From contig WIXG01000106.1 of the NCBI GenBank assembly GCA_009869945.1, forward strand, positions 156,429-220,428: a DNA stretch of 64,000 bases, given 5' to 3'. The translations under genes were made by a program, and so were the position numbers. This DNA is from Mesaphorura yosii. Its lineage: Eukaryota > Arthropoda > Collembola > Poduromorpha > Tullbergiidae. The notes below the pieces were generated by a model. It did not search any database, had not been told where the DNA came from, and saw only the letters and a program-made list of their open reading frames with translations. Of the stretch, positions 1 to 11,900 are shown in pieces; the stretch's first letter is position 1; each line of letters begins with the position of its first letter.

Positions 1-2907
1 CTTTTCTGCTACCGACTAAAGTAATAACTGCTAAAACGTGTGGAGTAAAGCAAGGCATTATTCCCAGTTGGAAATGTTGTCAGAACTTGACGGAAAGCGT
101 TTGGAAGTTGAGTTGAGTCCTTCGCCTTTGAAATGTTTCATATTTCGTAAAGTTTAGCGAGAAGATTCTTACCGGGTTTTTAAGGTTGTCGTTCTCGGCT
201 TTTCTGCTGGCTACCACACTGCTGAAGCAAGAGACTAGGAGCTTACGCCCAATTCTGGTTCATATTTTTCATTATTGTCCTACTCTTGAGGGAATAAATA
301 TTGTTCAAATTACTTTTCACGAGTTAAGTAAATATTTCACATTAAAATTTTCAAGAGAGGACATTTTCGTCCGATCTATCATCAAACGCGCAGGCTAACA
401 ATGCATGGAAATGTGTGCCACGATCACAATCCATGACCTTGTCCAACATGCAACGTGTGTCGCGGTTAATCCTGCTCAACCTGGTTTCCATTTTCCGTCT
501 CTGGTTCCATCCTCAAGTATGTATGTATGCATGTATGTGGTGATCACATTTCGTACTTGATGAATGTGCTGCAGAGCAGACTTTCTCTCATTCTATCCTC
601 TTTCACCGCATCGCTCACTAGCACTACAATACTGGCTTGAATGCATCCAATTTGCCATTTGCGTCATGGGCAAATATTGATTGAAGAGCAGCGGAATGCA
701 TCTGAGCCTGTCTGCGTGAATACGAATGCGAAACGGTGAAGGAGATGAGAATCTGTAAGGTGAGATTGAACTAGACGGGTGGCCTTCTAAGGCAATGGAT
801 AAGCAACCTGTCACGGAGGACTAAGGTGCAATTATATAAAAGTGTACCATTTCTCATTGCACGTGCTAGCAGAATGGTTCACTTGACGCATTGAGACAAT
901 GCTGAAGAGCCTTGGACTCTTTTCATGATGCTTCAGTTAAATTGACACATCAAATCAAAATGTTCTGCATTTTACTGTGGATACGAGTCAGCAAGACAAT
1001 TTAAAACGTGCAGTGCTGCGTAAAACCGTTCTCATTAGAATCTGAATCTATACCTCTAAAAAAGTGAATGAACAATGAAAGAGCAAGCCCACTGAGACAG
1101 TTAATGAATTTCGCGCCAGCTCTTTGGCCAAAAATACCACAATAGTAGCACTGGTCAAAGCATCCCTTACCGGAATTCCCACGATTCACTTTTCACAAAG
1201 CGAAATGCTTTGTGTCAGGTAGTTTGTAGACAGACAAAAGAATTGATTGCAAAAAGTTTTCCAGTGCTCACGCTCTGACGTGTCGCGTGTGCTTTGTCTC
1301 CTAAATAATTTTATTCATAAGCTGTCGCAGTCGCGCAAAAATTGTAAAGTTCAATAGAATCCGAAATTGAATTGAATTTAGTACTGCAGCTGTAAGCCTA
1401 GTTTTAATTTAATCCGTTGTTTCATGTCTCACGGCTTGACTCATGAGCAATACTGTAACCTGCAATCTTACCCGTTGTGTAAGCGGGCTTGTTTTAATTT
1501 GAAGGGATGGCGTATCGGCACGGCTGATTTAGGCGACGAAACAATGAAATGACGGTACGTTTGGTGCCATGGAATAGTGGAATGAGTAATCAAAACTCTA
1601 ACCGTACCGGGGACAGGCGCCCTGGTCTGCTCTGGCGTTTGTAGCGCACGCATGCCACAGCTTCCTGATGTCATCGCGTATTTGTAAATAGAGGCACAAA
1701 TATTTGGCAATGAGCATGATTATTTTGGTTTGAATTATTTATAGCTTTGTAGTTCGCTCTCTCGAGGCGAGACTCCTCATGTTGTCGGTGCAATTCCCTC
1801 GACCGGGTCGGTACAGCTGTGGCTATGCAGCAGCTTAGTTTTTAGATTCTGCATGCATGCAAAGTCTGAACGAAAAATAGTGATGATGCGATACTTCGTT
1901 CTACAAGTACAACAGTCTGTTGCAACTGACTTCACTTTGCATTGCAGCTAAATGTTAAGCTGGTGCTGGTAATTTATATACGGACACCTCGCGGGCCGGG
2001 ATTTTGTGGATGTTCCTCATTCTCTTTGCTCCGATATCGTGTCGATCTCGGGACGAGGCAGGGCAAGGCCTGCGGCCTGCTCGTTGGCGTCTCCGAAAGC
2101 CTACGCACAGACACGGAATTTACGGTAGACGGTTTTAGAAATGAAGCCAAGAAATGCGAAAATGATAATAATACGCTAATGTTTTCATGGCACTTTGACG
2201 ACTGTTCAACTCTCTCGGCATTTCTGTCACTCAACCTCGTTCTTTTGTATCTTGTGCATTCGATCAAGATGGATACACGGCCAAAGGTGCCAGCTTAAGT
2301 TTAGTTTATGGATAGGGCTAATTTGATTACACGTTACAGCCATCTTAGGGTTATCTGTCTAATAATTTTTATTTTAGTTCGTCTGGTTCTGATTTCTGTT
2401 GAAAACTTTCGTTTGACACACTCGATATTTTGTTAATCCGAACCACGAACAACAGAAACGAACAGTTCAACGGTTTAACACCCGATTTTGTAGTGTGTGA
2501 GTTCAATAGACTACATTAAACGTGATTGATTCTCAACTGATTTCCAGTTCATCCAGTCGCAGTGCAATTGAATTCGTTAATTTAGAGAAGTCAATAGATT
2601 TGAAACATCTCGATGTTGCCGAGTTTCGAGTTGTTGATTGGGCTAAGTCACCGACACCACTAAAAAAAATTAGCTTTTACCACATAAAAGCTGAAACTCT
2701 AAAATCAGTTGATTTCGGGCTTAGCGCTGGTGTGGTGGTTGCCAGCGACGCTTGATTCAATAAAATTTAATTCTTCGTGGAATTATGACTATTTGACAGA
2801 CTTGAACTTATGAGCGTTATTTCCAGATCAAAACTCTCTGACGGGCAAATAAGTTCAATTGTTTCTGGAAATAATTGCTTCACAGCATAACATTGACTGC
2901 GTGAGTC
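1..2907. other. Region upstream of LUBEL, no supported gene
   Basis: No reading frame here shows a recognisable domain or a coherent exon chain. It probably holds the promoter and 5' untranslated exons of the ligase gene that starts at 2908. A TATATAAA stands at 833-840 and a short GTAT-type microsatellite at about 516-540. A GC-richer patch (about 1985-2100) is open in several frames, including a 42-codon frame at 2010-2138 with a hydrophobic start. I do not call it a gene. Confidence 0.6.
833..840 (+). promoter_or_regulatory. TATA-box candidate
   Basis: An exact TATATAAA on the plus strand about 2 kb before the first coding exon of the ligase gene. It could serve an untranslated first exon of that gene. 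No initiator or transcript evidence is available, so this is only a motif match. Confidence 0.2.
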
Positions 2908-5900
2908 ATGCAGCAAAGCTCTGGGCGGCGAGCGAATGGCCGCGGTGGTGGCCTGCCGTGGTTTGCAAAATCTAAGGTGAGACGCCGAGCCAGGCAACTT
3001 CTGCGAGCATCTCGTTTAATTCAACGCAATTTTTGCCGAGCACAATTTAATCCAACTAACAATGCTTGACAAAATCAGGATCCACCTCAGGCCGTTGGTC
3101 ATCCTGGCACTGGCACTGGCATGAGAAACGTGAGGAACTCGCCGCCTCCTCCGGCCTCATTTCCGCCGCTGCCAGCCGAACCACCTCCGAATGGGATTGA
3201 GACTGAGGACGACCAAGCTGAGGAGGAATCCGAGTACGAGGAGATTGATCATTTACCGCAATACTCCAATGGGGATGGCAACATGACAAGACCCGCGGGT
3301 GAGTGAAACTTGTACTGTGAAGGTAGCACGGTTGCGTGATGGTATCATGGGTGATTAATTGACGAGAATAAAGATATCACTTTGCGTTTATTCGATGACA
3401 AGATCATCCGCAGAACTTTCATAATCGTCTCGAACTTTGGCTTCGATGCCAAGACTTTCGAACCTGAAGCTGCTAAGAATCTCACCGAATGGTACCGGCG
3501 ATTGCGCAACGGAAATATGTTCTTAAAAAACAGTTAATTACGTATTAATGAATAATTATGAATCTTTCATGCAGGAGTTAAATGGATTTGCAGTCTTTGC
3601 GGTAGTTGCACTCCTGCAGTGAGGTGTCAAATGTGTAATAATCAACTTTTCTGCGGTGCTTGCAATGAAATGTATCATCGTCACCCACAACGTCATTGCC
3701 ATGTTCGAAAGGTAAGGCTTATATGAGGTACAAGCACAAAATTATAATGGGTTCGTGTTATAGGCTGCTTACGTGAAGTTTTTCGATGCACGATCCCGCC
3801 ATGTTCCGAGTAAGTGAAAGTTAAGTAACGTAATTTGATAGCAGCGACAACTCCCATTAGCCTGCACTTTAGCTTCACTTTCTCAGCTATTAACTTTGGC
3901 CTTCGCTTCATGCATGGCCATCTAGAAAGGCGAAAGCCGCAAGACCAGAGAAAGTACGACCAAAGAGTAAAGGGCAATGTCTAACCTGTCCTATCTTTAT
4001 GACATCTTAATTCACATAGCGGACACGGTCGCATAGTAGCATCGCATGACAGATTGAAGTGTTACTTTTGCTTTTTATTGCTTTTAGCTACTGGAAGTTG
4101 TTCACAGTCGTCCTCCTCTGCCGCCAAAGGCATTCCTGCAGCCGCAGCAGCGAGCGCACGATGCACCGCCTATCCCAGTACACATAAACTCAAATGGAGT
4201 TATAACAGCCGCCGTAACAGGAGCAACAGGCCTTGGCGTCATGTCCAGCAGGAGTCCTTCACCTCACCATTTCTCAACGCAGTTCCTCGATGGGCAGGGG
4301 CTCCCGGTTCCTCCGCCACGGCGAAACAGGAAATTCGGCTCCACGTCCAATCTCAGGTCGGCTAACAACTCGCCCACGCTCACACGCAAATTCAGCTTTG
4401 CCTTTGATCCGTTTGGGAGTTTGAAGCGACTTGTCAAAGGAGGCGCAAATGCTGGCCCGGAAACTCCACCAAAACAGGCTCCGGCCCCGACTCCCATTAA
4501 CAAGATTGCCGAGGTCCCAATTCTGCACAATGCTTGGAGACAGGAGGTCAATGCGAAGCGGCAACAGAAGCAATTTCAGCAAATACTATCGAACGCTGCG
4601 GCCAGCGCGAGTCTCCAACGTTTAAACCAGAGCGATGAATTTGCACGGCCAAGCATCCCGACGACGGTGCTGGAATTTGGAAATCGTGGGAACAGCCGAA
4701 GTTTTGCGAACTTGACTGACTCACATCACACGCATGTGGTAAGCGACTTTTCTTCGGCACTTTTGACATTTAACACCAAACAAACAGAGTGAGCGTAGGT
4801 ACGATGATGAGTCAGTTATGAAAGAATTTATTCGGAAAGTAATTTGAATATGTAAATGTGGGCGAATTCTTTCTTTTTCCTCTTATCTAAGCCGTACCCG
4901 GAGTGTCCCCGGGCGAAGACAGTCATTTCAGTTAATGGAAACCAGCTGTAACAGCTCTAAGTTCGTAGTCTGCACTTTTTGCACACACTCACACGTAACT
5001 CCCGAGTCGAGTAGAAAGCTAACTGGAATGTTGGAATCAAATTCCAAGTCTGTCACGCCACACTGTCACTGAAACTTGAAATCGTTAATTCAGCAAAGTA
5101 GAACTCTGTGGCTTGCTCGTCCAAGTGAATTTGATTTAAAATATGGCACGGTAGGCGATAACTGACGAAAGCTGCCTAGAATATGTTGTCAGAACTTAAT
5201 GTGATCTGTGAGAACTTTGAAACGTAAGAACTCTCAAATAGGATTTATGATCCTATATGATGGAGTTTTGCTCTGCGAAACACTGCAACACGCATCAAAT
5301 CACTTTAATTATAGATTCCAAATCGAGCAGGAGAGTACCGAAATCGACAGTGGGATGATGAAGACAATGAAATAAGGCGCATTAATCGAAATGATGCGTT
5401 CATGGATGACTATGCGAGGCAGAGGATGCAATTTAATAACCACAGCACGTCTGCGACAAATCTGCACCGAATGCCAACAGCGAATCCTGTCCCACATTTT
5501 GCAACACTGCAGCGTCAAACCCGAAACTCGATAGGCGGGCCTGCACCAGCCGCCGTCCCGATGAAGTTTAAACCACCGATTCAACCACCGCCTCCAATTC
5601 CGCCCAAGGAATTCTTTGGTGTAAGACAGCCGAACGAAGGCGCAAGGCAAAATAGCCGATGTGAACAAGAGCAAATGTTTCAGTCGGCGTACGAACTTAA
5701 TCGGGCCGGCGCTGGCGCCTTCGTGCCTTGGATCCGTCCGGTGCCCAGTGCGTCGCGATTTCAAGAATTTCAGGAACAGCAGCAGGAGCATGGACCTCCA
5801 GTTCACAATTCGTTTTCTTGCGGCAGCGACCTTGAGAGACAAGCATCTTTTGACAATTCATTGCCGTCTGATTTCGATACACACCGAAGCAGTGAACCCG

Positions 5901-8900
5901 TTTTCCATCAGAGGCAGGAACTGGTTTATGGAAATGATTCGCAGCAGCCAGGTGTCGAAAGATATTACAATAATTCAGGCAATCAATATGTTCAAGAGAC
6001 GGAGAGGCCAACGTCTGTCAGTCGGGCTCAAAGTCAAGTGCCTCCACCAGTGTCCCAGCAGAAACCACGGCCCAATCCTAAACCACAAAAGCCACAACAA
6101 GGTGAGCCTGAGTCTGACATGATTAAAACACCATCAACTTCGAAAGGAATGAAACACCATCAGGAGAACATGCGAAATGCGGAGGCCGAGACTGTAACGA
6201 CGATGTTTAAGGTCACAGAAAGCCCCGAAGGTCCGTGGTCTTGCGAGCATTGTACTTTTGTCAATCCGAAGAGCACAAAAGTATGCACAATTTGCTGCAA
6301 AACGCCTTTGGAAGGGTATAGAACTGTTTGCAACGTTGCTGGCAATATCAATTTGGGATCAAGCCCTCGATATGCTGTCGCTGCCGCTAAAAATATTCAA
6401 AACCATAGCCAAAGTACTCAGGCGAAGTCAAATGTAGATGCTGGCGATAAACGAAGTAAGAAGTTGGCGAGATCTCCGCCGCCCCCACCTGCACAGCCTT
6501 CGTCGTCCGAGTCAGAATCTGAATCGGAGTCTGGTGATGAGAGCGAGTCGGAGGAAAGCTCTTCTGGCAATGAAGACGTGATAGGCCAGGAGCCCCAGCC
6601 GCAGGTGGTGCCGTCAAAGAAAGCGCAATTGAACAATGAGAATAAAGTTTACTCCAGGCAAAATAGTCGTGAAATGAAAAGAGGCAATGGATCGGGACCA
6701 GTTGGATCAGTGAAGGCACAGGTAGCAAACAAGGGCAGCAGAAATACTACCCGAAAAATTGCAGCTGTTGAGCAAAAGGTGACTTCAAACCAGAAGAGTC
6801 CGAATACAAAGGCTTCGAATCTCAAATCGGCCAAGACTGCGAACAAAACGTCAAAGGGAACGTCACCACCTCCACAGGAAATGTCGACGCAGGTCAGGGA
6901 TCAACGACTTCATTCTATTGTGACCATTCAATTTACAGCAATTTACATTTACAGACGTACGAAGCAGTTCCGCCTAAACCCCGAGGCCAGTCACTTCCGA
7001 AGTCGGCACTTGCCTACCAGTCAGTCGCTGCAGGACAGTCGCAATCAACAGCGAGCAGCAGCCGAGAAGAAAGTCCACCGCCTGCAGCACGAATTGCCAT
7101 GTCGGAGAAGGCAATGCGGTACGCCCGTCGCGCCCAGCAGCAATCCAAACTAAAGAGAAGTGCTTCCGCTCATTTGACTTCGGCGGAAATTGATGAGCCA
7201 TGGGCATTCAACGAATTCCATCATCACCCAAATTATCACCGGAGATTCCATAATCAGGGGCATCATCAAGACTACGAAGGACGGCACATGTACAGATCGT
7301 CGAGTCGACACTCACTGGCGAGCGACACGAGAGTAAGACAAAATTGTCTCGAGACAATTGTTTCCAGTCAATTGTTCCCGAACTCTTTCCCTTACATTTG
7401 TAACTGTTGCAATCATTTTCTTCTGACATATGAATCCGTTATGTTATCGTAGAGTCTACCAGTTTCTGGACCGCCGTCCCGGGACACGAGCCCACCCAGT
7501 CGCAGGTACTACGACGATCTCCGGGGTAGTGGAGTCATACCATTGAAGGCGTCTTGGGATCGATTTCCTTCTCCTGGCGATTATTTTGCTTCAATTGAGG
7601 ATTTGGTGTCGAGAAAACGGCATGAATCAATAAAGTCTCAAGAGTTTGAACTCTCACGTCTTCTCAAGGTTCGATTAACAATTTCTTGAACTTTTCGCTT
7701 AAACCGATTGCTGTGAAATGATGCGCGAAAACAAATTGCACCGCAAAGTGCTACTTTAATTACGCATGTTAGTATTTCGAAAGCTTTCTCACATTCTCAC
7801 CACACCACGTCATAGTGGAGAAAGAATAATATCAACATTAATGTGGTAATGTTTACTTAGAGCACGGTTCGCTGAATAAAAGTAGAGTCCAGCTCATCCG
7901 CACTGTTTTCCGAGCACACAGCTTCAATTCACGTATCACGTGGTTAAGCTGAGCTATTAAAAATTACTAGGAAAAGTTTTCCAATTGACTTGATCAAATT
8001 GAAAGGATGAAAGATCGAACTTTCTTCTTTCTTTGTTCAAGGCCAGGCACGAAACTAATACTTTTTGCAAGTTTCAGTTATTTGAGCTCACAGTCCCAAA
8101 TAGAATGCCAATTACCAAACTCTCTGATGCAGTAAATTATTTGTGTATTGTGTATTTATTGCTGCTGCTGCTCTGCAACTCAGCACACACAACACAATTG
8201 GACTCTGCGCTCTTGAACTTTAAACTAATTTCACAACTTATAATTATGAACTAATGCGTAATGCGAAACTACATGAACTTTCTTTTTACGATGTACGTTC
8301 TTGCAGGAGGCAGAAGAACTGAGTTATTCCCCAGAAGATATTCAGGTAGCGCTGAAAATGTGTGGCGACAGGAATCCAATTAAATGGATGCAGGTACTAA
8401 GAAGAAAAAGTTACATAATTGATGCCCGTTCATAAAGTTGATGCGTTGACACCTATGTCTTGCTCCTGCGATTTGAAGGAGAATTGGTCAAGCATGGTGG
8501 AAACCGTGCAAACGCTGGCCACGAAGTACGGGCGTGAGAAAGGTCAAGAACAGAATGATGTGGGAACAATCTCGTCGGAGGAGGCAAAAGAAGCACTTCG
8601 GCATCACAGAGGAAATGTGTGGGCCGCAGTTACCGAGTGCGTCGAGACAAGAAGGAGAAAGGTAAAGTAGAAATCTATTGTCAAGTAAGACAGTGCACAG
8701 CAAGGAGAAAGTTAGTAAACAAAATGACAGTTCTTAGTTTCCTTCTTTCAATTAAATTTTCCTTTATCGAGACGAATTACAAAAAGAAGATGACGACGAA
8801 ACATAACTTCCCAACTTCCTCGATAACCTATTGCATACTGCAACGCTAGTTCAAAAAAGTTCGGAGTCAGTTACCTTGACCTTCTAACTTGTTAGGCAAG

Positions 8901-11900
8901 TTTGCTCTCTGAAAGTTGTGCTTGACAAGGCTTGATCGTACCAATTCAGCTTTGACAAATGTGTACAAGCTTTTGATGAATTGGACCCGAACTGAAAATA
9001 AGTTCCGGGTTGTTAATTTTAATGATGCAATTCCTTTGATTGCCGTTGCCATTTCCAGTTTTCTGAGCTTCAGTCACGTGGAACCTTCCTGCGCGAGGAC
9101 ATACTGACTGCATTGACCGCTCATCATGGAAATCTCAATGCAGCGTACGTGGAATTGTCGAAGGCTCAATTGAAACCGTTTTTAATGAGAATTTGGGGCC
9201 CACCAAGCGGACATGATAATGAGACAAGTGCCCCACGGACGGATTCCGTGCTCAGTTTGCTCAGTCTCGACTTGCTGGAACAACAAAAGCAAACTCAAAA
9301 CAATTCTGTCCAGGTCGTTCCACCTCAGGGCTCTTCTCAGCAGCTGCAGAATTTGCAGCTGGCAATGCCTGTCGCAGTGGCTCAGGTTCAAGGTCAAGCA
9401 AATGCAAATGAGACTGCCATGCAAACTCCAGCACAGACTCAGACGTACACTCCTCAGGCTCATCAGATTCAGGCAGTCTCAGAAATTTCAGCTGGCCCGG
9501 TGCTAGGATCTCAAGCGCAAATAACTTTTAATGAGAAAGCTAATGCAAATACTGGAAAACCGACCCAACAAAGGCAAAGCATGGAAACGAAAACGAGTAC
9601 TCAGACTTTTGCTTCTCCAGTTCCTTCAGCAAGCGAAAACGTGATAATGACGACGGCCCAGGCATGCGGCACAATAGATGTGGATGAAAATCAAGTGAAA
9701 TTCGATCCCGAAGGTAAACATTAATTAAATTCTAATGAAATTGAGTGGACTCTGTCGCGCTTTATGCGCAGTGTGATTTTTATATTCGTGGGCATGCTCT
9801 TAATGAGTGATGAGTTGGTATTATGTTTAATTATTAGAGGAAACTTTCGTCGACGCCAGCTCTGACTTGAATCTGGCCCACAGTCTTGATCTGACACAGA
9901 AAGAATCACTGTTTTCAAACACAAGCTCAGCCTCAACCTCGACCTCGACTACTTCTTCATCCGACCCCGATTTGCTCCTAGATGAATCCCACATCAGTCA
10001 TTTCATACAAAACTTCTTGGTTCCCGAACCACCGCCGTACGAATTCAGTGACCCAATTCTGGTGAAAGAAACCAGAACATTGCCCGAGGCTCCAGCTTTT
10101 ATTGCGCCTCCGACCTCAGATTTCCAACAAATGCCAAACGTTAATAAACTAAATGAAATAACAACACTCAATGCAGCAAATGAGCTCGCACTCGCGCAAA
10201 AAGCTTCCCCAACTTTGTCCGTGTCTGCACCGACTCCTTCAGTACACTCTCCACAGTCGTCCATGTCGATTCCTTCTCCATGCTGCTCGTCCTCGATGAG
10301 TTTCGGAGATGATGGCGGCGGTGGTACTCGAACGTCGAGCGAGCTGGAAAAACTCTTTGATGAAACACATCAGCAAATGGTATCACCACAAAGTCAGTTG
10401 GAAAACCTAGCAAAGGCTATGAATATCATCACCGCGAAGCTTGGAGTGCTCTTAGTAAAGCAGGAAGCACATGATGGTTCGATGACTACTGCTGCTGCGC
10501 CCACGTTAACTCAAGATGGGAGTTTTCAGGAAACAATCCAGAAGAATGAAGAGGCAGTCCAGGAATTTAGGGCATCTGAGGTTCCGAGGACGATGCTTGG
10601 AGAGCCACTTCAAGCAATTACTGCAGGAATCCCAATTAACTTGGATGCAACTGTTCTATTAAGTCCTCCGGACGAATTTAATGATGCTCTTCAGCAATCT
10701 GAAAGTGAACACTCAACCGGTGGGACAGTGGAACTAGTTTGTGGACCTATGCGTATCATGTCTGTACCTGCAAAGATGATTGAAACTAGAAATTACGTTC
10801 AGCCTTTGAAAGGCCTTAACCATTACGCAGTGGTCCCTCTGACTCCAACAGATGTGATACCGGAAAGTAATGAAGTTGAAACTAATTTGGCTCCCACTCG
10901 AAATATGGACACTTCACCATCAACCTACACAAATGTTCTAAATGCTGAGATCGGCAAGCCTAACGAGCAAGAGGTTCTGATTAAAGATGACCCGATTTCA
11001 GAGTCGCATTTTACGGCGAGTTCCCAACCAAATAAGGACAGCGGGTACCTTAATATCGCTTCTACTGATGAGAATAAAGCAAAAAATGATAAAGTGGGGC
11101 CTGTCGTGCTGGAAAGTCATGGCACGAACTTGGCGTTACCAAATGGAAATGTCCAGGAGCATGATGAACCGTTCCAGACAAACGATGCACAAATTATGCA
11201 ACAACCCGAGCCCCAGCTTTCGGTTGCGGTTGAAGAGAGTTTTGCCCAACTCCAAGTAGAGTCAAACGAGCAAGAAGAGTCGAGGTCGGGTCAGCCACAA
11301 TATTATGACGAACTACATGATAATTACTCCGACCAAGACGAAGAAGAATTCGAGTATCGTGACACTGACGGTAGTTCAGCCGAAGGAAGTAATGACGAAC
11401 ACGAAGACGTGGAGGAGGCAGAATTGGAATTTGAGCAAGATGGAGATGGATACGATCTTGGTGAGAGTGAAGACGGGAGCTTTAGTTTAAGCGACCCAGA
11501 GAGTCACGAAATTAGAAGTGATGGTGAGCCACAACCGCAAGCAAGTGACGAGGATTTTGATGACGACCGGGAAGGGAGAGAAGACAAGGAGAATGAAGAT
11601 GAGGAAGTCCTGATAGGTGATGAGGAAGACGGGATTGACGTTGAATTCGAAGAACACCCTGAGCTGGAGGAAGGATTAGGAATAGCCGATGAGGAAAATA
11701 TCTATGAAGAAATTCAATTGTGTCCCGATACCGAAATGGGCTCAAATAACGCTGACGCTGTCGAAAGAAATGCAGCTGGGTCGGCCATTTTGCAGGGAAA
11801 TAGCAAAACTGGAAGCAAATTGAGTAGAAAGGTAGCTAAAATTAAGACATCGAGCGTGGGAGCATTTTTCATTAAAATGTAATTAACTGTAACACACAGA

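Noticed and set aside
2010..2138. Resemblance of RKP...GIYGRR to SIFamide precursors
   Set aside because: SIFamide is almost invariant in arthropods (FNGSIF core) and directly follows the signal peptide; neither holds here.
1942..2298. Overlapping frames of 118 and 97 codons on opposite strands
   Set aside because: No domain, no splice context and mutual overlap in a GC-richer patch; most likely chance openness.
5309..5842. Minus-strand frame of 177 codons
   Set aside because: Antisense shadow of a LUBEL coding exon whose splice phases and domains are clear.
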